Below, piece by piece: positions 1-6,051 of a stretch of 6,051 nt of DNA. This DNA comes from Mycobacterium sp. GTDB taxonomy: Bacteria; Actinomycetota; Actinomycetes; Mycobacteriales; Mycobacteriaceae. Location of the stretch: contig JAOPWF010000446.1 of the NCBI GenBank assembly GCA_025965815.1, positions 1 to 6,051 of the forward strand. The letters run 5' to 3'. Below the pieces are notes generated by a model. The model made no database searches and had not been told where the DNA came from. It was given only the letters and a program-made list of their open reading frames with translations. Positions within the stretch are counted from its first letter, which is position 1. The number at the start of each line of letters is the position of its first letter. Position numbers and translations under genes: made by a program.

Positions 1-476
1 CGGGCGGCTCGGCATCTGAATCGGTTGCACAGCAACCTGATTCGGATGCCGAGTTGGCCCTTCTCGAGGACCGTTGGCGGCGGGCGGTTGCGGATCTCGA
101 CAACCTGCGCAAGCGGTACGCGCGCGAGCTGGATCGCGAACGCACGGCGGCACGGTCCTCGGCAACCAGCGCGTGGCTTCCCATCGTGGATGACCTCGAG
201 CGGGCGATAGCCCATGCGGCCGACGACTCCGGCGCGGTAGGCCAGGGGGTGCGGACCATCCTGGACCAGGCACGACACGTGCTGGAGCGGCTCGGATACC
301 GGCGCGACGCTGAGAAGGGCGTTCCGTTCGACCCCCAGCGACATGAGGTGGTGGGGGTCGTCGAAAGCGAGGACCAGGCACCGGGAACGGTCGTCGAAGT
401 GGTGCGTCCAGGCTACGGCGAGGGCGAACGGCAGCTCCGACCGGCGGCCGTGGTGGTCAGTCGCCGCGGGGAGTGA
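1..476 (+). CDS. grpE: GrpE nucleotide exchange factor, 5' end missing
   Basis: GrpE is the cytosolic exchange factor that releases ADP from DnaK and resets the Hsp70 cycle. The frame is open from base 3 to the TGA at 474-476, giving 157 visible residues. The family usually has about 180-230, so the start lies upstream of the window. A TTG at 54 is the only start-like codon in frame, but it has no ribosome binding site. Visible residues 1-17 are Ser/Asp/Gln-rich and probably disordered. A charged helix follows, containing DNLRKRY, as in the GrpE coiled-coil dimer stalk. The C-terminal beta domain carries the family signature FDPQRHE at visible residues 109-115, then APGTVVEVVRPGY. dnaJ begins 6 nt after the stop, so the two are probably co-transcribed, with dnaK expected upstream (inference). 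A strong hairpin lies inside the first visible codons. The family call is secure. Confidence 0.93.
   Translation, partial: GGSASESVAQQPDSDAELALLEDRWRRAVADLDNLRKRYARELDRERTAARSSATSAWLPIVDDLERAIAHAADDSGAVGQGVRTILDQARHVLERLGYRRDAEKGVPFDPQRHEVVGVVESEDQAPGTVVEVVRPGYGEGERQLRPAAVVVSRRGE
5..56 (+). repeat. Near-perfect 24-bp inverted repeat (hairpin) inside grpE
   Basis: Bases 5-28 pair with 32-56 around a 3-nt loop (29-31, ACA). By hand I count 21 Watson-Crick pairs and three G·U pairs (17-44, 7-54, 6-55), with one bulged base, T38. It lies in the grpE coding frame and encodes a polar, probably disordered stretch. There is no U-tract after it, so it does not look like an intrinsic terminator. A role in mRNA processing, attenuation or translation control is possible but not shown. 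Confidence 0.75.
468..473 (+). promoter_or_regulatory. Ribosome binding site for the dnaJ/cbpA gene
   Basis: GGGGAG lies 9 nt before the GTG at 483 and runs up to the grpE stop codon. It supports the GTG start, from which the protein begins directly with a standard J-domain N-terminus (MARDFYEILG). Its position also suggests that translation of grpE and dnaJ is coupled. Confidence 0.6.
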
Positions 477-482
477 ACCCCA

Positions 483-1415
483 GTGGCCCGCGACTTTTAC
501 GAAATACTCGGAATTCCGCGAGACGCGACCGGCGAACAGATTCAACAGGCGTTCCGCAGCCTGGCCCGCAAGTACCACCCTGATGTGAACAAGGATCCGA
601 GCGCGGAGGACCGGTTCAAAGACATCAACGAGGCCTACAGCGTCCTGTCGGATCCAGACACCCGTAAGCGTTACGACCGATTCGGCGACGACTTCCGGCA
701 GGTACCCGAGGACTGGGAAGAGCGGGTGGGCGCCGGCGGCGGATTCGGGGACTTCCGCGGCGGTGGTGGTGGTCGATCGGGCCCACGGGTGCAGTACAGC
801 CAGGGCTTCGGCGGCGCTGGCGGGATCAACGTCGAGGACCTGTTCGGCAGCCTGTTCGGTGGCGGTGGCGGCGGCGGATTCGGCTCCATCCCAGGCGCGG
901 ACCAGGAAGCGGAACTCGAGCTGACCGTCGAGGAGGCCTACAAGGGCGGCAAGCGACAGATCTCCCTTGACGGCCGCACTTACACGGTCACCATCCCTCG
1001 CGGGGTGACCGACGGGCAGCGCATCAGGTTGACCGGACAGGGCGGCCAGGGCAGGGGCGACGGTCCGCCCGGAGACCTCTACCTGGTGGTGCGGATCAAG
1101 CCGCACCGGCGCTACCGGCTCAACGGGCGCGACATCATCGTCGATCTGCCGGTCGCACCGTGGGAGGCGGTTTTGGGGGCGACGGTTGCGATCCGAACTC
1201 CCGGCGGCGAGGCCAAGGTCAAGGTTCCGCCCGGCTCGAATACCGGCAGGCGGCTGCGGCTGCGCGGCGAGGGTATGCCCAACCCGCGCGGAAAACCCGG
1301 CGACCTCTACGCCGAGGTGAAAGTGATGGTGCCGACGAAACCAACTGACCGTGAACGCGAGTTGTTCGAACAGCTCGCCTCGGTATCCACCTTCGACCCA
1401 AGGAAGGGACGATGA
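483..1415 (+). CDS. DnaJ/CbpA-type J-domain co-chaperone without zinc finger
   Basis: This 310-residue Hsp40 would deliver substrates to DnaK and stimulate its ATPase in the cytosol. The J domain covers about residues 1-70, with the HPD motif intact at 32-34. A long Gly/Phe-rich linker follows (about 83-139), including GGGGGGG runs and DLFGSLFGG. Two beta-rich C-terminal substrate-binding domains begin near 140, with PRGVTDGQRIRL in the first and PPGSNTGRRLRLRGEGMP in the second. The four CxxCxGxG repeats of class A DnaJ are absent, and there is no cysteine in the protein, so this is a class B, CbpA-like protein rather than the housekeeping DnaJ. It starts with GTG. Its stop overlaps the next start as ATGA, and the next gene is a CbpM-type modulator, the usual partner of CbpA. 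I give no symbol because the choice between cbpA and dnaJ2 cannot be settled here. Confidence 0.93.
   Translation: MARDFYEILGIPRDATGEQIQQAFRSLARKYHPDVNKDPSAEDRFKDINEAYSVLSDPDTRKRYDRFGDDFRQVPEDWEERVGAGGGFGDFRGGGGGRSGPRVQYSQGFGGAGGINVEDLFGSLFGGGGGGGFGSIPGADQEAELELTVEEAYKGGKRQISLDGRTYTVTIPRGVTDGQRIRLTGQGGQGRGDGPPGDLYLVVRIKPHRRYRLNGRDIIVDLPVAPWEAVLGATVAIRTPGGEAKVKVPPGSNTGRRLRLRGEGMPNPRGKPGDLYAEVKVMVPTKPTDRERELFEQLASVSTFDPRKGR
1400..1407 (+). promoter_or_regulatory. Ribosome binding site for cbpM-like gene
   Basis: AAGGAAGG ends 4 nt before the ATG at 1412 and lies inside the last codons of the J-protein gene. With the ATGA stop/start overlap it argues for coupled translation of the J-protein and its putative modulator. 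Confidence 0.55.
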
Positions 1416-1741
1416 CCGCATCCCTCTCGGCAGGACCGTATGTCCTGGCACGTCCGGCCCGAATGAGCCTGGAGAGCTTGGCACGCCGCTGCGGTCTGCA
1501 TCCCGACCTGGTTCGCCGCTTTGCCGCACTTGGCCTGCTCACGTGCCATCGGGACGCGCTCGGCGACTTGTGGTTCGACGCTTCCGCTGTGGCGAATGTC
1601 GCCCGAATCCAGCGGCTGCGTCTCGGGCTGGGGTTGAACTACGCGTCGATCGGGCTTGTGCTCGACCTTCTGGACCGCATTGAAGAACTCGAATCCACCT
1701 CTCGCCGAAGGAGGACGCTGCAGTGGACATCAACAGTCTGA
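1412..1741 (+). CDS. cbpM: CbpM-type chaperone modulator, MerR-like
   Basis: This is a 109-residue protein with a MerR-like helix-turn-helix at about 19-46 ([11 protein letters not shown] then [10 protein letters not shown]). A conserved-looking [17 protein letters not shown] stretch follows (54-70), then a helix with [19 protein letters not shown] (76-94). This matches the CbpM family. E. coli CbpM binds the J domain of CbpA and inhibits it. The position directly after a CbpA-like gene supports that call. HspR, another small MerR-like regulator found in dnaK operons, is the main alternative. I prefer CbpM because the motif block after the helix-turn-helix lacks the glycine-rich GGGRRYS-like wing and because of the neighbour. 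The last 15 residues (basic, [10 protein letters not shown]) are encoded in the stretch that also carries the clpB ribosome binding site and start, and the gene overlaps clpB by 19 nt. DNA binding cannot be excluded. Confidence 0.78.
   Translation: MTASLSAGPYVLARPARMSLESLARRCGLHPDLVRRFAALGLLTCHRDALGDLWFDASAVANVARIQRLRLGLGLNYASIGLVLDLLDRIEELESTSRRRRTLQWTSTV
1707..1715 (+). promoter_or_regulatory. Strong ribosome binding site for clpB
   Basis: GAAGGAGGA ends 7 nt before the GTG at 1723. It is the strongest Shine-Dalgarno sequence in the window and fixes the clpB start inside the end of the cbpM-like gene. The resulting N-terminus ([14 protein letters not shown]) is a normal ClpB start. Confidence 0.8.
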
Positions 1742-4350
1742 CCAAGAAGTCACAGGAAGCGCTGCAGGAAGCGCAGAACATAGCGACTCGGATGGGCCAC
1801 ACCGAAGTTGACGGTGAACACCTTCTGCTTGCGCTGATCGACCAGCCGGAGGGCCTCGTGCCACGGCTGCTCGTCGCCGTGGGTGCCGACGTCGCCATGC
1901 TGCGCGCCGACCTGGAACGCGAGCTGGGCCGGCGCCCCAAGGTGAGCGGTCCCGGCGCCACGCCCGGTCAAGTGTCGATCACTCAGCGGCTGGCGAAGTT
2001 GCTCGACGCAGCCCAGCGGGAAGCCAAGCGGCTCAAGGACGACTACGTGTCCGTCGAGCACCTCCTGATTGCTCTCGCGGAAGAGGGTACGTCTACCGCG
2101 GCCGGGCGAATCCTGGCGAATCATGGCATCACCCGGGAATCGTTCCTGGCCGCGCTCACCAGCGTGCGCGGCAACCAACGGGTCACCTCGGCAACCCCGG
2201 AGGGCGCCTACGAGGCCCTGGCGAAGTACGGCAGGGACCTGGTCGCCGAAGCCCAGGCCGGCAGGCTCGATCCGGTGATCGGCCGAGACGCTGAGATTCG
2301 CAGGGTGATTCAGATCCTGAGCCGCAAGACGAAGAACAATCCGGTGTTGATCGGCGACCCCGGCGTCGGCAAGACCGCCATCGTGGAGGGCCTGGCCCAG
2401 CGGATTGTGCGCGGCGACGTGCCGGAAGGGCTGCGGGACAAGACTGTCTTCTCGCTCGACATGGGCTCGCTGGTGGCCGGGGCGAAGTACCGCGGTGAGT
2501 TCGAGGAGCGGCTGCAGGCCGTCCTGTCGGAGGTGAAGGCGGGCGAGGGCCGCATCCTGCTCTTCGTCGACGAACTGCACACCGTGGTCGGCGCGGGCGC
2601 GACCGAGGGGTCGCTCGACGCCGGCAACATGCTCAAGCCGATGCTGGCCCGCGGTGAACTTCACATGATCGGCGCCACCACCCTCGACGAGTACCGCAAG
2701 CACATCGAGAACGACGCCGCGCTGGAACGCCGATTCCAGACCGTGCTCGTCGACGAACCCGACGTGGAGGACACCATCTCCATCCTGCGTGGGCTTCGTG
2801 AGCGCCTCGAGGTCTTCCACGGCGTCAAGATTCAGGACGCGGCACTGGTGGCCGCGGCCACCCTGTCCCACCGGTACATCACCGACCGGTTCCTGCCAGA
2901 CAAGGCGATCGATCTGGTGGACGAGGCATGCGCGCGACTGCGCACCGAAATCGACTCGATGCCGGCCGAATTGGACGAGATAACCCGGCGGGTCACCCGG
3001 CTGGAGATCGAGGAGGCGGCGCTGGCCAAGGAGACCGACCCGGCAAGCAAGGCCCGGCTGGACGAACTCCGCAGGGAACTCGCCGATCTGCGGGCGGAGG
3101 CCGATGCCATGCACGCGCAATGGGACGCCGAACGGCAGGCCATCAAGCGGGTACAGGAACTGCGCGAACATCTCGAGCAACTTCGGCACGAGGCGGAGGA
3201 GGCCGAGCGCAGCTACGACCTCAATCGCGCCGCCGAATTGCGTTATGGCCAAATGCGAGAAGTCGAACGCAAGCTGCAGGCGGCCGAGGAACAGCTGAGA
3301 GCCAAACAGGGCGATAAGCCGCTGCTCCGCGAGGTGGTAACCGAGGACGAGATCGCCGAAATCGTGGCCGCCTGGACCGGAATTCCGGTCGCTCGGCTGC
3401 AGGAGGGTGAACGCGAAAAGCTGTTGCGGCTCGACGAGATCCTGCACCAAAGGGTGATCGGCCAGGACGAGGCCGTCCAAGTGGTCGCCGACGCGGTGAT
3501 CCGGGCCCGGTCCGGAATCCGCGATCCGCGGCGCCCCATCGGCTCGTTCATCTTCCTCGGTCCCACCGGTGTCGGGAAAACCGAACTCGCGAAGACGTTG
3601 GCCGCGGCGCTGTTCGACAGCGAGGACAACATGGTGCGCCTCGATATGAGTGAGTACCAGGAGCGGCATACCGTGAGCCGGTTGGTCGGTGCGCCACCGG
3701 GATACGTCGGCTACGACGAGGGTGGCCAGCTCACCGAAGCGGTGCGGCGCAAGCCCTAGTCGGTGGTGCTGTTCGACGAAATCGAAAAGGCGCATGGCGA
3801 CGTCTTCAACACCCTGCTGCAGGTGCTCGACGACGGCCGGCTCACCGACGCACAAGGACGCCAGGTCGACTTCCGCAACACGGTCGTCATCATGACGTCC
3901 AATATCGGCTCGCACTACCTGTTCGACGGCGTCACGCCGGACGGTGAGATCAAGCCCGACGCCCGGGAACGGGTGATGGCGGAGTTGCGTTCCCACTTCC
4001 GGCCCGAGTTCCTCAACCGCGTCGACGACATCGTGTTGTTCACCCCGCTGTCACTGACGCAGATCGAGCGGATCGTCGAGCTGCAACTGGATGAGCTTCG
4101 GAACAGGCTGGCGGAGAGGCAGATTGAACTCGAGGTCACGCCGGAGGCTCGCCGGCTGATCGCCGAGCACGGCTACGACCCGGTGTACGGCGCACGTCCG
4201 TTGCGCCGCTACATCGCTCATGAGGTGGAGACGAGGATAGGCCGCGCGCTGCTGCGCGGCGACATCGGGGCGGGCGGCAAAATCCGGGTCACCTTTGAGG
4301 TGGGCGAGTTGACCGTCTCCTACTCCGCACCCGTCCAAGCCGCGGCGTGA
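1723..4350 (+). pseudogene. clpB: ClpB (Hsp100) disaggregase gene interrupted by in-frame TAG
   Basis: ClpB is a hexameric AAA+ machine that extracts proteins from aggregates together with DnaK. Read through, the gene has 875 codons, against about 850-860 residues in the family. Order of parts: N domain (about 1-148); NBD1 with Walker A GDPGVGKT (211-218), pore loop KYRG (255-258), Walker B FVDE (281-284) and arginine fingers R336/R337; a coiled-coil middle domain (about 414-530); NBD2 with Walker A GPTGVGKT (613-620), pore loop GYVG (660-663), Walker B LFDE (683-686), the arginine finger in FLNR (763-766) and sensor 2 GARPLRR (823-829). Codon 679 is TAG where relatives have tyrosine (RRxPYSV). 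Termination there leaves 678 residues without the second Walker B or the C-terminal domain, so it should not work as a normal disaggregase. No other damage is visible, so the lesion is recent, a sequencing error, or suppressed. Confidence 0.93.
3757..3759 (+). other. In-frame TAG in clpB at a conserved tyrosine codon
   Basis: The local reading is CCC TAG TCG GTG GTG, that is P-stop-S-V-V. ClpB relatives read P-Y-S-V-V/I here. One base change (TAC to TAG) explains it, and tyrosine in this gene is almost always TAC. The frame is unchanged on both sides. Every other stop in the window is TGA, so this TAG is out of character as a gene end. Confidence 0.9.
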
Positions 4351-4368
4351 AGTCGGAGTCGGAGTCGG
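4351..4368 (+). repeat. Three tandem copies of AGTCGG between clpB and thioredoxin
   Basis: The 20-nt gap between the clpB stop and the thioredoxin ATG consists almost wholly of three AGTCGG hexamers. The last GGAG (4361-4364) sits 6 nt before the ATG at 4371 and can serve as its ribosome binding site; another GGAG lies at 4355-4358. If the GTG at 4347 were used instead, the repeat would encode a Ser-Glu run. Confidence 0.6.
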
Positions 4369-4370
4369 CC

Positions 4371-4823
4371 ATGACTGTCACCACCGTGAAATGCCCGCAC
4401 TGCGGGAAGCTCAACCGGGTGCCGGCAGCGGCCGACGGAAAACCCCGCTGCGGCAACTGTCACAACCCACTGCCGTGGATCGCGGTGGCAGGCGACGACG
4501 ATTTCGCCGAAGTCGTGGAGAAGTCGTCGATCCCGGTACTCGTCGATCTGTGGGCCACCTGGTGCGGACCTTGCCGCATGGTCAGCCCGGCACTGGAGCA
4601 GCTGGCCACCGAACGGGCCGGCGAGCTGAAACTGGTCAAGATCGACGTGGATTCCGCCCCTCGGATCGCTCAACGTTTCAGCGTGCAGGCGGTTCCGACG
4701 CTCATGGTCTTCGACCATGGCGAAGTGCTGTCACGGCAGGCGGGCGCGGCACCGGTCGCAGCGCTGCGTACGTGGCTCGAAAACGCGTTGAAGAACAGAA
4801 AGGCTCAGGAGGTACAGCCATGA
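4371..4823 (+). CDS. Thioredoxin with N-terminal zinc ribbon (Trx2/TrxC type)
   Basis: This is a cytosolic disulfide reductase of 150 residues, close to the size of E. coli TrxC. The N-terminus carries two cysteine pairs, CPHC (8-11) and CGNC (27-30), which fit the zinc ribbon of the thioredoxin-2 class. The thioredoxin fold follows, with active site WCGPC (64-68) and the cis-proline segment AVPTLMVF. All catalytic residues are present. I chose ATG 4371 because GGAG lies 6 nt upstream. GTG 4347, overlapping the clpB stop as GTGA, would add eight residues (MKSESESA) but has no ribosome binding site. The stop overlaps the next start as ATGA. The neighbours, ClpB before and a reductase-like flavoprotein after, suggest repair of oxidised proteins, with the flavoprotein a candidate electron donor (inference). 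In a zinc-ribbon thioredoxin the ribbon may respond to oxidation. Confidence 0.94.
   Translation: MTVTTVKCPHCGKLNRVPAAADGKPRCGNCHNPLPWIAVAGDDDFAEVVEKSSIPVLVDLWATWCGPCRMVSPALEQLATERAGELKLVKIDVDSAPRIAQRFSVQAVPTLMVFDHGEVLSRQAGAAPVAALRTWLENALKNRKAQEVQP
4807..4812 (+). promoter_or_regulatory. Ribosome binding site for the UBP-finger gene
   Basis: AGGAGG ends 7 nt before the ATG at 4820 and lies within the last thioredoxin codons. It decides the start of a small gene that is easily missed. Confidence 0.75.
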
Positions 4824-5086
4824 CTTCGGTCTTCACCGATCCACACGTGGCGGCGATCCGCCAGGTGAGCCCCCGAACGCCCGACGGCTGTGAGGAATGC
4901 CTCCGACAAGGGACGCCATGGGTACACCTTCGGCTGTGTCTGACGTGCGGACACGTTGCCTGCTGCGACTCGTCACCGATGCGGCACGCCAGGGCGCACG
5001 CCTATACGATCGGCCACCCGATCGTGGAGTCGTTCGAACCCGGCGAAACGTGGCGGTGGTGCTACGTCCACCAGACATATGTCTGA
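4820..5086 (+). CDS. Small UBP-type zinc finger protein
   Basis: This 88-residue protein is almost entirely one UBP-type zinc finger. Candidate metal ligands are the pairs C24/C27 and C40/C43, then C48, with H56, H60 and H66 in the RHARAH...GHP region. The block CLTCGHVACCDSSP (40-53) and the ending FEPGETWRWCYV (72-83) are typical of the bacterial members. In eukaryotes this fold binds the free C-terminus of ubiquitin; bacteria of this kind lack ubiquitin, so the ligand here is unknown. The start is fixed by AGGAGG 7 nt upstream and the ATGA overlap with thioredoxin. Its end overlaps the next gene by 8 nt. Lying between a thioredoxin and a reductase-like flavoprotein, it may be a redox-sensitive zinc protein or an adaptor, which is inference only. 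There is no signal peptide or membrane segment. Confidence 0.88.
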   Translation: MTSVFTDPHVAAIRQVSPRTPDGCEECLRQGTPWVHLRLCLTCGHVACCDSSPMRHARAHAYTIGHPIVESFEPGETWRWCYVHQTYV

Positions 5087-6051
5087 GGCTCCGACGGCCG
5101 AGGCGCCGTCGAGCACCGAGGCAGCGCCGACGGCGGCGTTGGAGGAAACCCCGGACATCTACGGCGCCTACCCGCGACTGAACGAGGGCCAGATCGCGAC
5201 CCTGGAGCGGGGCGGTACCCGGCGCCCGGTGCGAGTCGGCGAAACGCTGATCCGCGAAGGCGAACCCTGCGACGAATTCTTCGTCATTCTGTCCGGGAAG
5301 GTCGCGGTCGTGACCACCGAAGACGATGGCACACAGCGGATCATCAGGGTGCACGGCCCGGGCCGGTTCCTCGGTGAGCTCGGCATGCTGGAAGGTCAGG
5401 CCGCATTCTTCTCCGCCGAAGTGATCGAGGACGGCGAAGTAGTGGTCGTACCAGCGCAGCACGTGCGGTCCCTTGTTGGGCAGGACAAGGTGCTCAGCGA
5501 CATGATCCTGTGCGCGTACCTGATACGGCGCAATCTGCTCATTGGCGACGAGTCCGGATTTCGGATCATCGGTTCGTGCTATTCGCCTGACACCGTCCGG
5601 CTGCGAGAGTTCGCCGCGCGCAACAGGCTTCCGCACCGATGGCTCGACCTCGAGCGCGACCCGAATGCTGAGCGGCTGCTGCGTCGTTTCGGCATACGCC
5701 CGGAAGACACGCCAGTGGTGATCTGGGGCGGAAAGGTGCTGCGCAACCCGTCGAACACCGAGCTTGCCCGCGTGGTCGGGTTGCCCGTACCCGACGTGAT
5801 CCAGGACGAAGCCGATGTCGTCGTGGTCGGCGCCGGCCCGGCCGGACTGGCCGCGGCCGTGTACGGCTCGGCGGACGGTTTGTCCACCGATGCGTTGGAG
5901 CGAATGGCGACCGGCGGTCAGGCCGGGACGTCGTCGAGGATCGAGAACTACCTTGGGTTCCCGGCCGGAATCTCGGGTGCGGAACTGGCCGAGCGGGCCG
6001 TGCTGCAGGCCGACAAGTTCGGTGCACGGATCGCCGTGGCCGCGGAGGCCA
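5079..6051 (+). CDS. Cyclic-nucleotide-binding / thioredoxin-reductase-like fusion, 3' end missing
   Basis: The frame runs open from ATG 5079 to the window end, showing 324 residues of a flavoprotein probably near 550 long. Residues 1-24 are Ala/Glu-rich. A cNMP-binding (CAP-like) domain covers about 30-150, with REGEPCDEFFVILSGKVAV and the FLGELGML segment. A thioredoxin-fold-like linker domain follows (about 160-235), with GSCYSPDT at 165-172 and IWGGKVLRNPSN; it has no CxxC. The FAD-binding domain then starts with GAGPAG (251-256) and carries TGGQAGTSSRIENYLGFP (278-295), typical of thioredoxin-reductase-like proteins. The redox CxxC and NADPH site would lie beyond the window. ATG 5079 overlaps the previous stop by 8 nt and has no clear ribosome binding site, so translation is probably coupled. 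The likely role is NAD(P)H-dependent reduction of the thioredoxin, possibly set by a nucleotide ligand (inference). Confidence 0.88.
   Translation, partial: MSEAPTAEAPSSTEAAPTAALEETPDIYGAYPRLNEGQIATLERGGTRRPVRVGETLIREGEPCDEFFVILSGKVAVVTTEDDGTQRIIRVHGPGRFLGELGMLEGQAAFFSAEVIEDGEVVVVPAQHVRSLVGQDKVLSDMILCAYLIRRNLLIGDESGFRIIGSCYSPDTVRLREFAARNRLPHRWLDLERDPNAERLLRRFGIRPEDTPVVIWGGKVLRNPSNTELARVVGLPVPDVIQDEADVVVVGAGPAGLAAAVYGSADGLSTDALERMATGGQAGTSSRIENYLGFPAGISGAELAERAVLQADKFGARIAVAAEA

Noticed and set aside
54..56. TTG at 54 as the real start of grpE.
   Set aside because: The frame is open upstream to the window edge and no ribosome binding site precedes the TTG.
3757..3759. A programmed frameshift or pyrrolysine codon at the clpB TAG.
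   Set aside because: The frame is the same before and after, so no shift is needed. The site is tyrosine in the family, so a special amino acid is not expected.
1750..3996. A 748-codon open frame on the minus strand opposite clpB.
   Set aside because: It mirrors clpB codon by codon, shows no recognisable domain, and such antisense frames are common opposite high-GC genes with strong codon bias.
4347..4349. GTG at 4347 as the thioredoxin start.
   Set aside because: It has no ribosome binding site, whereas ATG 4371 has GGAG at good spacing. The GTGA overlap with the clpB stop keeps it as a weak alternative.
4833..5636. A 267-codon minus-strand frame across the UBP-finger and reductase-like genes.
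   Set aside because: The plus strand here carries two clear protein families in overlapping order; the antisense frame is a composition artefact.
5642..5655. Inverted repeat GCTCGA-CC-TCGAGC as an operator or terminator.
   Set aside because: The arms are only 6 bp with a 2-nt spacer, inside a conserved coding frame, with no T-tract; chance is enough in this base composition.
1..6051. HAIR (HspR) or CIRCE (HrcA) heat-shock operators.
   Set aside because: I looked for the characteristic half-sites and found none; any operator would be upstream of the window.

Overview
The window is a dense, single-strand block of high-GC DNA. It has GTG as well as ATG starts, mostly TAC tyrosine codons, and TGA at every intact stop. 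Together with the family relatives of each gene, this points to an actinobacterium, probably a mycobacterium or a near relative; the genus is an inference.

Layout, all on the + strand: the 3' part of grpE (1-476), a zinc-finger-less DnaJ/CbpA-type co-chaperone (483-1415), a short MerR-like CbpM-type modulator (1412-1741), clpB (1723-4350), a zinc-ribbon thioredoxin (4371-4823), a small UBP-type zinc finger protein (4820-5086), and the 5' part of a thioredoxin-reductase-like flavoprotein with an N-terminal cyclic-nucleotide-binding domain (5079 to beyond the window end). The last gene is open to the edge. Neighbours overlap by 4 to 19 nt or are 6 to 20 nt apart, so this looks like one operon whose promoter, and probably a dnaK, lie upstream. 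No stretch longer than 20 nt is left without a gene, and I see no tRNA, rRNA, CRISPR array, insertion sequence, internal promoter or terminator.

The genes fit a protein-rescue and redox-repair unit. GrpE and the J-protein serve an Hsp70, CbpM would tune the J-protein, ClpB pulls apart aggregates with Hsp70, and the thioredoxin and reductase would repair disulfides. The zinc finger protein has no clear role.

The main anomaly is in clpB. An in-frame TAG at 3757-3759 replaces the tyrosine codon just before the second Walker B motif, and the next 196 codons are intact and well conserved. A second notable feature is a near-perfect 24-bp hairpin inside the grpE coding sequence at 5-56.
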